Shown: positions 1 through 7,147 of the stretch, piece by piece
How the letters are laid out: each line of letters begins with the position of its first letter
How positions within the stretch are numbered: the first letter of the stretch is position 1
Assembly (NCBI GenBank): GCA_902593475.1
Contig: CACJIM010000002.1
Coordinates: 66,427-98,448, forward strand
Reading direction: 5' to 3'
Source: an uncultured Candidatus Actinomarina sp.
GTDB lineage: Bacteria; Actinomycetota; Acidimicrobiia; Actinomarinales; Actinomarinaceae
DNA: 32,022 bases
The notes under the pieces: generated by a model
Seen by the model: only the letters and a program-made list of their open reading frames with translations
What the model was told of the DNA's origin: nothing
Database searches by the model: none
Program-made: the position numbers and the translations under genes

Positions 1-1897
1 CTATTGCATCTTTTTTAAGGAAGTCTTTTCTGTTTCCAGATATATCGTCTGTTTTTACAAGATCAAAGACAGTTTCATCTACGGCACCAAGAATAAGTGG
101 TCGCTGGTTGTAGCCGACAACAGTAGCTCTTGTTCTAGAAAGTTTTGTTACTTCATCTAGCTCTAAAAGTTCTTCCGATAAACCTGTTGGAATTCCTGGA
201 GAAACAAATACATTAGATGCGCTTACTTGATAGTCAGCAAGTATTACCTCACTTATTAGAGACTCTGCCTGTGCCTTGAATGAGGTCGTTATAACGTTTG
301 CCAAAGATATTAAAGTTAATCCAATCATTAAAGCTGATGCTGTTGAAGCAGTTCTTCTTGGTGTTCTTTTCGAGTTTTCTGTAGCCAATTTACCAAGAAT
401 TCCAAATACTAAGTTATAAGCTTTATCAAAAAGAAAAACAAAAGGCTTTGTAATTGATGGGGTAATTACAGAGATCCCAATAAAAATTACACCTGCACCA
501 AAACCTACTTGTTGCAGAGAAGACAAAGTTGGAAGGTCTAGAAAATCGTACAAAACACCAAATAACATTCCAAAACCAGCTATAGAAATGAGCGAACCAA
601 AAACTAAACGGATAAATAAAGATTTTCTCTTAGGTGTTGAGACACTGTCTCTAATCGCTTCCATTGGGCTTACTTGGGAGGCTTTTCTAGCTGGAAGTAA
701 AGAAGATAAGATAGTAACAGTTATTCCAATCATTAATCCTGTTATTGCAGCTTCTGTTGTTAAAACTAATGGTCCGTCTGGTAGTCCAAACTCAAAATAT
801 TGCAATCCTTCTTTCACTGCAACAGCTAAGCCAATACCAAGAGCAATACCTAGACCAGAGCCAATTACAGACATGAATAGAGATTCAGAAATTACTAATC
901 TGTAAATTTGTCTTTTTGATGTGCCTAGAGCTCTAAGTAGCGAGAGCTCTTTTGTTCTTTGAAGTAAAAGAATTCTAAATGTATTTTGAATGATAAAAGC
1001 TCCAACAAATATTGCGATACCAGCAAATACATTAAGTATTGTATTGAAAAAATCTAGACCTTGCTTGATAGAATCAGCTTGTTCTGCTGCAGCTTCTTGA
1101 GCGTTTATTACATTTAAATTTTCTGAATCTAAGTTTGTTATCTCAGTTTTAACATCATTAATATCAAAATTATTTTCTATAACTACATTTATTAAATCTA
1201 CTTCGCCTCTTGAATCTAATAATTTTTGAGCAGTCCTAAATTCAAACAGTGCAAAGGTTGCTCCGCCTGGAGCACCTACATTAGCAAACTCTGCAATTCC
1301 CACAATTGTAAATGATGCAGGAGTTGCACCAGCCAAAACTGTCACTCTATCTCCAACAGAAAAATCATGATTTTCTGCGGTTACAACATCCATGACCACT
1401 TCTTTTGTATTAGTTGGAGGCTCTCCTTCAACTAATGACCATTGCGCTGCATATGGATTGCTATCCCAAGCAGCCCCAAATGTTGGAGCAAATCCATTAG
1501 AAATTAATACTGTTTCACCATCTACAATTTTTATGAACTGGGCAAAACCCAATACTTCACCCCAAGCTGCTTTCACACTTGGTAAATTTGAAATCTCTTC
1601 AATTCTTTCATCAGGTATTTTCTTAACTTCAAACGAAATTGGCCCTTGACCACCATCACCACTAAATCCCTCAGCAAAATCCTCTTGTATTGGCTGTACT
1701 ACTAAGTCAACTCCCTCGTAAATGCCTGAAAATAGGTTATCAAATGCGGATTTATTGCTTTCCGAAAAAATATTTGAAGCAATAATAACTGCTACTCCAA
1801 GGATGATGGATGATGTTGTCAAAAATATCCTGACAGGATAGGTTTTTAAATTTTTCCAGGCTATCAGGAAAAGCGGGCGCTTTGTAAATCCAAACAT
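1..1897 (-). CDS. ABC transporter permease, MacB/FtsX family (partial, 3' end cut by window start)
   Basis: This reverse-strand frame is open from an ATG at 1897 to the window edge, giving about 632 residues with no stop. It starts MFGFTKRPLFLIAWKN, followed by one hydrophobic segment at about residues 20-37 and then a long extracytoplasmic MacB-like domain. Next comes an FtsX core with several membrane helices, including the typical stretch LLQRTKELSLLRALGTSKRQ and, after the next helices, LPARKASQVSPMEAIRD. A second module begins near NSKRTPRRTASTASALMIG, so this is the long two-FtsX-module type of permease, with the second extracytoplasmic loop cut off. The ATG shares one base with the stop of the upstream ATPase gene (TAATG), which implies translational coupling. 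It should form an export or lipoprotein-release type ABC complex with that ATPase. The substrate is not readable from sequence. Confidence 0.9.
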   Translation of the reverse strand, partial: MFGFTKRPLFLIAWKNLKTYPVRIFLTTSSIILGVAVIIASNIFSESNKSAFDNLFSGIYEGVDLVVQPIQEDFAEGFSGDGGQGPISFEVKKIPDERIEEISNLPSVKAAWGEVLGFAQFIKIVDGETVLISNGFAPTFGAAWDSNPYAAQWSLVEGEPPTNTKEVVMDVVTAENHDFSVGDRVTVLAGATPASFTIVGIAEFANVGAPGGATFALFEFRTAQKLLDSRGEVDLINVVIENNFDINDVKTEITNLDSENLNVINAQEAAAEQADSIKQGLDFFNTILNVFAGIAIFVGAFIIQNTFRILLLQRTKELSLLRALGTSKRQIYRLVISESLFMSVIGSGLGIALGIGLAVAVKEGLQYFEFGLPDGPLVLTTEAAITGLMIGITVTILSSLLPARKASQVSPMEAIRDSVSTPKRKSLFIRLVFGSLISIAGFGMLFGVLYDFLDLPTLSSLQQVGFGAGVIFIGISVITPSITKPFVFLFDKAYNLVFGILGKLATENSKRTPRRTASTASALMIGLTLISLANVITTSFKAQAESLISEVILADYQVSASNVFVSPGIPTGLSEELLELDEVTKLSRTRATVVGYNQRPLILGAVDETVFDLVKTDDISGNRKDFLKKDAI

Positions 1898-2625
1898 TAG
1901 ATGTTAGTTAAAGCCGTAACCTCCGCAACAATTTCTTCTTGTGTTGGTTGGTCTAAGTCACTAGCAATTCTTCCATCTTTAAGCATTATTACTCTATTGG
2001 CATAGGAAGCAGCGTAGGGATCGTGTGTAACCATAATGATTGTCTGGTTAAGCTCTTCAACTACGGACTTCATGAAACTTAAAAGTTCTTTGCTTGATTT
2101 TGAATCTAAATTTCCTGATGGCTCGTCTGCAAAAATTACTTCAGGCTTTGTAGCCATGGCTCTAGCAGCTGCTACTCTCTGTTGCTGTCCACCGGATAAT
2201 TCATTTGGCCTGTGTGTTAACCTGTCTCCTATATCTACTGTTTCAACTACTTGTTTTACCCAGTCCATATCTGGTTTTCTTCCAGCAATAGATGCTGGTA
2301 ATGTAATATTTTCTTCAGCAGTTAAAGTTGGGATTAGGTTAAAAGCCTGAAATACAAAGCCAAAGCTGTCTCGTCTAATTTTTGTTAATTGTTTATCATT
2401 TAAAGTTGATATGTCATCTTCTTTTAGAAATATCTGACCAGATGTTGGTCTGTCTAATCCTGCTAAACAATGAAGTAATGTTGACTTTCCAGAACCAGAT
2501 GGACCCATGATTGCTGTAAATTCGTTTTCTTTAAACTCAACATTAATTTTGTCTAACGCTGTGACACTTGTTTCTTTTTCACCATAAATTTTTGTTAAAT
2601 TAATAGAGTGAATTATTTTATTCAT
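1897..2625 (-). CDS. ABC transporter ATP-binding protein, LolD/MacB type
   Basis: This 242-residue nucleotide-binding subunit partners the FtsX permease that follows with a 1-bp overlap. Walker A is GPSGSGKST (41-49). The Q-loop lies in FVFQAFNLIPTLTAEEN, the signature is LSGGQQQRVAAARA (143-156), Walker B is VIFADEPSGNLD (163-174), and the switch histidine is in MVTHDP. The wording around the Q-loop and the SGNLDS D-loop is characteristic of the LolD/MacB/FtsE group, which drives mechanotransmission rather than uptake. The start is the ATG at 2625. It has no Shine-Dalgarno, but a TAGTAT hexamer sits exactly 7 nt upstream on the same strand, suggesting a leaderless mRNA. The substrate is unknown. 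Confidence 0.95.
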   Translation of the reverse strand: MNKIIHSINLTKIYGEKETSVTALDKINVEFKENEFTAIMGPSGSGKSTLLHCLAGLDRPTSGQIFLKEDDISTLNDKQLTKIRRDSFGFVFQAFNLIPTLTAEENITLPASIAGRKPDMDWVKQVVETVDIGDRLTHRPNELSGGQQQRVAAARAMATKPEVIFADEPSGNLDSKSSKELLSFMKSVVEELNQTIIMVTHDPYAASYANRVIMLKDGRIASDLDQPTQEEIVAEVTALTNI

Positions 2626-2632
2626 GAACCCA

Positions 2633-2638
2633 ATACTA
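2633..2638 (-). promoter_or_regulatory. Candidate -10 element of a leaderless promoter for the ABC exporter
   Basis: On the reverse strand TAGTAT is followed by 7 nt and then the ATG at 2625, so transcription would begin at or next to the start codon. No convincing -35 was found. The support comes mainly from the same geometry recurring before the fur-family gene, argR, trpL and the small membrane protein gene. Confidence 0.35.
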
Positions 2639-2701
2639 GGTTATGAATGGATATATTGATATTTCGACATTTCTGTTAACAAAAAATTTACAATTATAAT
2701 T

Positions 2702-2729
2702 TTGAAATTTTAAAAAAAACATCTACATT
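2702..2729 (+). promoter_or_regulatory. Candidate promoter of the trp leader/trpB2 transcript
   Basis: TTGAAA (2702-2707), a 16-bp spacer and TACATT (2724-2729) precede the leader ATG at 2737 by 7 nt. The leader peptide has no Shine-Dalgarno. The simplest reading is a transcript starting on or beside the A of that ATG, so the leader peptide would be translated leaderlessly. Confidence 0.5.
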
Positions 2730-2736
2730 AATAACA

Positions 2737-2781
2737 ATGTATAAAGTAACAAACTGGAACTGGTGGACGCTACATATGTAG
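2737..2781 (+). CDS. trpL: trp leader peptide (attenuator)
   Basis: This is a 14-codon ORF encoding MYKVTNWNWWTLHM, ending at TAG. It contains three Trp codons in four positions (2755-2757, 2761-2766), which is far from chance in AT-rich DNA. It lies immediately upstream of a leader terminator and a tryptophan synthase beta-like gene. Actinobacterial trp leaders are known to carry similar short Trp runs followed by a His near the end. When charged tRNA-Trp is short, the ribosome should stall on these codons and leave the segment just after the stop (2782-2786) free to form an antiterminator. When Trp is ample, the ribosome reaches the stop and covers that segment. Confidence 0.88.
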   Translation: MYKVTNWNWWTLHM

Positions 2782-2831
2782 GTGCCTAGTTCTATGTTGT
2801 ATTTTAAAGCCGGGCACAGCCCGGTTTTTTT
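2757..2831 (+). promoter_or_regulatory. Ribosome-mediated trp attenuator (alternative hairpins)
   Basis: Segment 1 GAACT (2757-2761) can pair with AGTTC (2788-2792), and CTACAT/ATGTAG (2770-2781) is self-complementary between them, so the Trp codons sit in or beside a protector hairpin. Segment 2 GTGCC (2782-2786) can instead pair with segment 3 GGCAC (2813-2817), plus a U-G pair. This would break the terminator stem at 2810-2824. The two states are mutually exclusive, as required for attenuation. The pairings were read by eye and no folding energies were computed. Confidence 0.75.
2806..2831 (+). terminator. Rho-independent terminator in the trpB2 leader
   Basis: CCGGGC (2810-2815), loop ACA and GCCCGG (2819-2824) form a six-pair all-GC stem. 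It is flanked by A's on the 5' side and followed by seven T's (2825-2831). It ends 15 nt before the trpB2 ATG and overlaps the antiterminator segment GGCAC. Confidence 0.9.
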
Positions 2832-2846
2832 ATTTTAGGAGGAACA

Positions 2847-4202
2847 ATGAGCGAACAATATAAATTTTTATTATCAGAATCTGAGATGCCAACACAGTGG
2901 TATAACATCATTCCGGACTTACCAAATCCACTACCACCACCATTGAATCCGCAAACAATGGAGCCAATTGGTCCAGAGGATTTAGCTCCCTTATTTCCAA
3001 TGGGTTTGATTTTACAAGAAGTGTCCCAAGATTCTTTTATAGATATACCAAAGCCTGTTTTAGATTTATATAAGCTTTATAGACCTTCCCCCTTATTTAG
3101 AGCAGTTCGACTTGAGAAAGCTCTAGGTACAAAATCAAGAATATATTACAAATACGAAGGTGGATCCCCGTCTGGCTCGCATAAACCTAACACTGCAATC
3201 CCCCAAGCGTTTTATAACGCGGAAGAAGGTGTTACGAAAATGGTTACTGAAACAGGTGCTGGTCAGTGGGGTTCTGCTCTGGCTTTTGCATGTCAGGCTT
3301 TTGGAATTGAGTTAGAGGTATTTCAAGTAGCTGCGTCATATTTAGCAAAACCTTACAGAAAAACCATGATGGAGATATACGGGGCAAAAGTTTACTCAAG
3401 CCCCTCTGAGAGAACAGATATTGGTAAAAAGTTTCTTTCAGAAGACCCTGAAACTCCTGGAAGTCTTGGTATTGCCATTTCAGAAGCTATTGAAGTTGCT
3501 GCTAAAGACAAGAAAACAAGATACGCACTTGGAAGTGTTTTGAATCATGTCCTAATGCATCAAACCATTATTGGAGAAGAGGCACTAAAACAATTGGAGC
3601 AGGCAGACGACTATCCAGATGTGATTGTTGGGTGTACTGGTGGTGGGTCAAACTTTGCCGGTCTCTTTACACCTTTTGCTAGAGAAAATATACAAAATAA
3701 AAAATCTACGGTTATTAGAGCTGTTGAGCCACAGGCTTGTCCATCTTTGACTAAGGGAACGTATGCATATGATTTTGGGGATTCAGTAGGAATGGCCCCC
3801 GTAGTCAAAATGCATACCCTTGGTCATTCTTTTGTGCCTGATCCAATTCATGCTGGTGGCTTGAGATACCACGGAATGGCACCACTGGTCAGCGCAATGT
3901 ATGAAGAGAAGTTAATCGAAGCAGAAGCAATAGGACAAAAAGAGTGTTTTGAAGCTGGTCAGTTATTTGCAAAAACTGAAGGAATTGTTCCTGCTCCAGA
4001 AGCTACTCACGCAATAGCATCAGCAATAAGAGCAGCAAAAAATGCAGATACAAACTCTGAGTCCATTGCGGTTTTAACTGCTATGTGTGGTCACGGACAC
4101 TTTGACATGCAGGCTTATAGTAATTTCCTGTCAGGAGAAATGGTAGATTACGAATTTCCTGCCGAAAAAGTAAAAATAGCAAAGGAGTCAATTAAGTCTT
4201 AG
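2847..4202 (+). CDS. trpB2: Tryptophan synthase beta chain-like protein, TrpB2 type
   Basis: This 451-residue PLP enzyme is expected to make L-tryptophan from indole and serine. The long N-terminal extension (MPTQWYNIIPDLPNPLPPPL), YRPSPLFRAVRLEKALG, and the PLP-lysine context GSPSGSHKPNTA (Lys113) are features of the TrpB2 subfamily rather than classical TrpB, which has HKxN in a different setting. The phosphate-binding loop is VGCTGGGSN. TrpB2 enzymes are often thought to act without TrpA, salvaging free indole. A strong AGGAGG lies 4 nt before the ATG, in contrast to the SD-less leader ATG upstream. No other trp gene is nearby, yet this one has its own Trp attenuator, so it is tied to tryptophan supply. 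The downstream gene is convergent. Confidence 0.93.
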   Translation: MSEQYKFLLSESEMPTQWYNIIPDLPNPLPPPLNPQTMEPIGPEDLAPLFPMGLILQEVSQDSFIDIPKPVLDLYKLYRPSPLFRAVRLEKALGTKSRIYYKYEGGSPSGSHKPNTAIPQAFYNAEEGVTKMVTETGAGQWGSALAFACQAFGIELEVFQVAASYLAKPYRKTMMEIYGAKVYSSPSERTDIGKKFLSEDPETPGSLGIAISEAIEVAAKDKKTRYALGSVLNHVLMHQTIIGEEALKQLEQADDYPDVIVGCTGGGSNFAGLFTPFARENIQNKKSTVIRAVEPQACPSLTKGTYAYDFGDSVGMAPVVKMHTLGHSFVPDPIHAGGLRYHGMAPLVSAMYEEKLIEAEAIGQKECFEAGQLFAKTEGIVPAPEATHAIASAIRAAKNADTNSESIAVLTAMCGHGHFDMQAYSNFLSGEMVDYEFPAEKVKIAKESIKS

Positions 4203-4331
4203 AGTGGTTATCTCCTTCCGCTCTGAAACCTTTGGTTCTGTCTTGTATAAAAAGAGAGTATCAAATGAAAAGTTATAGGGATGGGTTCATTAAGCTCCCC
4301 TAGGTCGAAAGATTTAGGTAACTCATCCCCG
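4201..4331 (+). ncRNA. Structured intergenic element between convergent trpB2 and znuB (unidentified)
   Basis: The 142-bp gap is unusually structured for this genome. AGAGTGG (4201-4207) pairs with CCGCTCT (4218-4224). AACC/GGTT (4227-4237) makes a small hairpin. A large one has an outer stem of GGGATGGGTT (4278-4287) with AACTCATCCC (4320-4329), ten pairs including one G-U. Its inner stem is CCTAGGTC/GATTTAGG closed by a GAAA tetraloop (4299-4318). GNRA loop plus G-U pairs favour a plus-strand RNA. It lacks a T-run, so it is not a standard intrinsic terminator on either strand. It does not match riboswitch, SRP RNA or tRNA consensuses I know. It could be a 3' UTR stabiliser, a small RNA or a factor-dependent terminator. 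Confidence 0.4.
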
Positions 4332-4344
4332 TAGCTTTAATTAA

Positions 4345-5187
4345 TTAGGAAACTGTAACTGTTGCTAGAGAACCTTTTTTTCTAATTTTATTTGATATAA
4401 AAGCTACAACAAAAATTGCAGTTGCAACAAGTGACATTGATGGGCCTGAAGGTAGGTTTAAAAAATATGAGAGATATAGTCCTGTAATTGATGAGATTAC
4501 ACCAAAAACAATGCTCACTTTTATAGAAGTAACAAAAGTGTTTGTTACTAGCTTTGCTGCCGCAGCTGGAATAATAAGCATACTGAGCACCAAGATAATT
4601 CCAACTGTTTGTAATGAACCAACAATTGCAATAGACAAGAGGATTAAAAATAGATAATTTAAAAAGGTGGTATTCAGACCTTTTACCTCAGCCCCTACAG
4701 GGTCGAATGAATAAAATAATAGTTGTTTGAAAAAGACTAAAACTAATGTGACCACAAGTATTAGTAGAAATACAACTATATAAACATCCGTCGTATTAAC
4801 AGCAAGGATTTGGCCAAACAGTAGATCTTCTAAATTTATTGTTACATTTAACAAAGAAATTAAGACAAAACCTAAAGCGAAAAATGAAGAAAAAATTATG
4901 CCGATAGCTGTGTCTTCACCAACATTTGTATTTTTGATTATTACACCAAGAAATATAGCAATTAATATTGCTGCTGGAACACCTAACTCGGAAATACTGA
5001 ATCCTAGAAACACCCCGACTGCAATAATTGGAAGGGTCGCATGGGCCATAGCGTCGGCCATAAAGCCCATATTTCTATTAATTGTAAATGGGCCAAGTGT
5101 TGAAAGCATTGCTCCAGACGCAAATGCTGTAATTAAAGACCTTATCATAAAGTCATACTTAAATGGTTCTAATAAAATTTCAATCAT
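4345..5187 (-). CDS. znuB: Metal ABC transporter permease, ZnuB/MntB (ABC-3) family
   Basis: This 280-residue polytopic inner-membrane protein has about eight or nine hydrophobic segments. ABC-3 family wording includes DAMAHATLPIIAVGVFLG near residue 45, EDTAIGIIFSSFFALG near 95, and VGSLQTVGIILVLSMLIIPAAAAKL near 195. It forms the channel of a zinc or manganese uptake system with the upstream ATPase, whose gene it overlaps by 8 bp, and with the His-rich binding protein encoded first in the operon. It is last in the operon and faces trpB2 convergently. The metal is most likely zinc, given the His-rich ZnuA and the adjacent Fur/Zur gene, but manganese cannot be excluded from the permease alone. 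Confidence 0.93.
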   Translation of the reverse strand: MIEILLEPFKYDFMIRSLITAFASGAMLSTLGPFTINRNMGFMADAMAHATLPIIAVGVFLGFSISELGVPAAILIAIFLGVIIKNTNVGEDTAIGIIFSSFFALGFVLISLLNVTINLEDLLFGQILAVNTTDVYIVVFLLILVVTLVLVFFKQLLFYSFDPVGAEVKGLNTTFLNYLFLILLSIAIVGSLQTVGIILVLSMLIIPAAAAKLVTNTFVTSIKVSIVFGVISSITGLYLSYFLNLPSGPSMSLVATAIFVVAFISNKIRKKGSLATVTVS

Positions 5188-5965
5188 TTTTATTACTGTT
5201 TGGTAAATGTAAATTATTTAATAAATTGCTGTGAGAACCATACATCTCCTCAACAACTTCTGGTGTTAAAACCTCAGAAGGATCACCATAGGCACAACAA
5301 TGCTTATTGAGACAAAGGACTTCATCAAACTTATCTTCTAGATTATTTACATCATGTGTTGCAATTAAGATAGTTTTTCCATCTAGATTTATATTATTTA
5401 TCAACTGCATGATATCTTCTTGTGCTCCAACATCAACTGCGCTGAAAGCTTCATCTAGAAGTAATATATCTGAGTCTTGAGCTAAAGCTCTTGCAATTAA
5501 AACTCTTTGAAGCTGACCCCCTGACAAACTTTTAATATTTTCATTTATTTTTTGAAGTAGACCAACACTCTCAAGAGCTTCTTCAATTTTTTTGTTTATT
5601 TTTTTTCTTTTGAAAATACTTATTGTATTTCTATTTGTTAATCCCATTTCAACTACTTGTTTTACAGAGAGAGGGAAATTCCAGTTCATTAAATCTTTTT
5701 GCGGCACGTAACTGACTGTTCCTTTTGCATCTTCTGGACTTTTGCCTTTAATAGTTAATGAGCCTTCAGTAAGGGGAATTAGTCCTGCTATTGCATTAAA
5801 TAGTGTGGATTTTCCACCGCCATTAGGACCGACAACCGCAACTTTTTTTCCTTTATTTATAGAAAAATTTACACTCTCTAAAGCTGGAGCATTCCCAAAG
5901 TGTACACAGCACCCATCTGAAATTATCAGAGGGGTGCTTGCACTATTCACTTCTTTAGTATCCAT
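5180..5965 (-). CDS. znuC: Metal ABC transporter ATP-binding protein (ZnuC-like)
   Basis: This 261-residue ATPase sits between the binding protein and the permease of the metal uptake operon. Walker A is GPNGGGKST (46-54). PQKDLMNWNFP is the Q-loop region typical of Mn/Zn transporters. The signature is LSGGQLQRVLIARAL (147-161), Walker B is ILLLDEAFSAVD (167-178), and the switch His is in IATHDV. A Cys-rich C-terminal stretch (LCLNKHCCAYGDP) is normal for the family. An AAAGG lies upstream of the ATG with usual spacing. The gap to znuA is 44 bp, and the 3' end overlaps znuB by 8 bp, consistent with a single znuACB transcript. Confidence 0.94.
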   Translation of the reverse strand: MDTKEVNSASTPLIISDGCCVHFGNAPALESVNFSINKGKKVAVVGPNGGGKSTLFNAIAGLIPLTEGSLTIKGKSPEDAKGTVSYVPQKDLMNWNFPLSVKQVVEMGLTNRNTISIFKRKKINKKIEEALESVGLLQKINENIKSLSGGQLQRVLIARALAQDSDILLLDEAFSAVDVGAQEDIMQLINNINLDGKTILIATHDVNNLEDKFDEVLCLNKHCCAYGDPSEVLTPEVVEEMYGSHSNLLNNLHLPNSNKND

Positions 5966-6009
5966 CGTGATACCTTTCTTAAAGCCATTGAAAGCTATCT
6001 ACAACTAAC

Positions 6010-7035
6010 TTAGTCTGCGTTTGCTAGGTTCTCCACAATTAATTTGACAGCACTAATTAAAAAGTCGGGATATGATTGGCCTTCCTTTAAGGTCTCAACC
6101 CATAAACCTTCTACAGCTTTAATACCTGTTTCCGCAACAATTGTCTCGGCGTACACTGAAGGTGCTTCAGATTCAATAAAGATAACTTTTACATTGTTGT
6201 CTTCAATGACATCTATAACATCAACTAGCTGTGCAGGTGATATTTCATTTGCTGAATCAAGACTAGGAATAATTGTAGAAAGTACCTCTAATCCAAATTT
6301 AGCTTCTAAATATCCCAACGATTCGTGAGTTGTTATAAGCTTTCTATTTTGAGATGGAACTGTCGATATTAAGTCAGATACCTGACCTATTAATCCTTTT
6401 AACTCGTCTGTATAAGCACTTCCAGCTGATTCATAGCTCGCAGCATTGCTTTGATCAAATTCTACTAATTTACCTTCAATGTATTCAGCTGCATATGCAA
6501 CTCTATTTGGGTCAAACCAAAAGTGTGGATCGTATGCTCCGTGGCCGTGCCCTTCATGTCCATCATGATCATCGTGACCTTCTTCGTCATCATGATCATC
6601 GTGACCTTCTTCACCATGATCTCCATGGTCGTCATGTCCACCTTCTTTAAATTCAATAGGATATACGTTTTCACCAACTTCAGCTAAAACATCTGTACTA
6701 CATGCTGAACTTTCGAGCAATTTAACAACTGCTGCCGGTTCATATTTTAACCCTGTATAAAAAACTAAATCAGCATCCGCAATAGTTCCAGCATCCTGCG
6801 GTGCTGGTTCGTATGTATGTGGATCTGCCTCAGGTGGCATAATGACAGTAAGGTTTATATTGTCACCGCCTACTTGGCTAACAAATTCACCAATCATAGG
6901 AGTCGTTGCTACAACATTAATTTTTCTATCTTCTATTACCGGACAGCCAGCTTCATCTGAACTGCCTCCGGCACAAGCAACAAGCACTATTGAAAGTGCA
7001 ATCACTCCAAATTTAAATAACTTATTGTTTTTCAA
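6010..7035 (-). CDS. znuA: Zinc/metal ABC transporter substrate-binding lipoprotein (ZnuA)
   Basis: This 341-residue cluster 9 (A-1) binding protein has a lipobox, LVAC at 18-21, that anchors it to the membrane. Expected metal ligands are His73 (ADPHTYEP), His171 (DPHFWFDP), the His of TTHESLGYLEAKFGL and an acidic residue near IFIESEAPS. Between the first two lies a His/Asp-rich loop (about 134-165, repeated GHDDHD units), the hallmark of zinc rather than manganese binding proteins. The start is TTG at 7035, chosen because AGAAGGAGA ends 5 nt before it and no ATG is near. It is first gene of znuACB, divergent from the Fur-family gene with two operators between, so zinc repression is likely. 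Confidence 0.94.
   Translation of the reverse strand: MKNNKLFKFGVIALSIVLVACAGGSSDEAGCPVIEDRKINVVATTPMIGEFVSQVGGDNINLTVIMPPEADPHTYEPAPQDAGTIADADLVFYTGLKYEPAAVVKLLESSACSTDVLAEVGENVYPIEFKEGGHDDHGDHGEEGHDDHDDEEGHDDHDGHEGHGHGAYDPHFWFDPNRVAYAAEYIEGKLVEFDQSNAASYESAGSAYTDELKGLIGQVSDLISTVPSQNRKLITTHESLGYLEAKFGLEVLSTIIPSLDSANEISPAQLVDVIDVIEDNNVKVIFIESEAPSVYAETIVAETGIKAVEGLWVETLKEGQSYPDFLISAVKLIVENLANAD
6562..6615 (-). repeat. 27-bp tandem repeat in the His-rich loop of znuA
   Basis: The block ATCATGATCATCGTGACC plus TTCTTC recurs with a 27-bp offset (starting at 6562 and 6589), encoding two nine-residue GHDDHD(D)EE units. The repeat probably arose by slippage, so loop length may vary between strains. 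Confidence 0.7.
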
Positions 7036-7058
7036 TTAAGTCTCCTTCTAATTACAAT

Positions 7059-7079
7059 AAATGAGAATAAGTCCCATTT
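7059..7079. promoter_or_regulatory. Fur/Zur-type operator 1 (znuA side)
   Basis: AAATGAGA-N5-TCCCATTT is a 21-bp inverted repeat with one mismatch to the second copy. Its centre is 38 bp from that of operator 2. It lies just upstream of the znuA ribosome-binding site. Confidence 0.8.
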
Positions 7080-7096
7080 ATTAGATTGTCAAGCAT

Positions 7097-7117
7097 AAAT
7101 GAGAATTTATCTCATTT
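7097..7117. promoter_or_regulatory. Fur/Zur-type operator 2 (perfect palindrome)
   Basis: AAATGAGA-N5-TCTCATTT is a perfect 8-bp-arm palindrome. Its right arm covers the expected -35 position of the fur-family promoter, whose -10 TATAAT is at 7135-7140. The Fur-family protein encoded next door would therefore repress both itself and znuACB. Confidence 0.85.
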
Positions 7118-7134
7118 TTTTAAAAATTTAAAAG

Positions 7135-7140
7135 TATAAT
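7135..7140 (+). promoter_or_regulatory. -10 element of a leaderless promoter for the Fur-family gene
   Basis: A perfect TATAAT lies 7 nt before the ATG at 7148, with no Shine-Dalgarno in between, so the mRNA should begin at the start codon. The -35 zone falls at about 7112-7117, inside operator 2. Confidence 0.65.
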
Positions 7141-7147
7141 TAAAAAC

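Noticed and set aside
588-905. Plus-strand open frame of about 105 codons
   Set aside because: It lies wholly opposite the FtsX permease, whose reverse-strand frame continues unbroken with clear homology.
4278-4330. Riboswitch, SRP RNA or tRNA identity for the GAAA-capped hairpin
   Set aside because: No known conserved core was recognisable, there is no downstream plus-strand gene to regulate, and the fold is not a cloverleaf.
6354-6650. Plus-strand open frame rich in His and Leu opposite znuA
   Set aside because: It is the antisense shadow of the repetitive His-rich loop of znuA, with no ribosome-binding site and no family resemblance.
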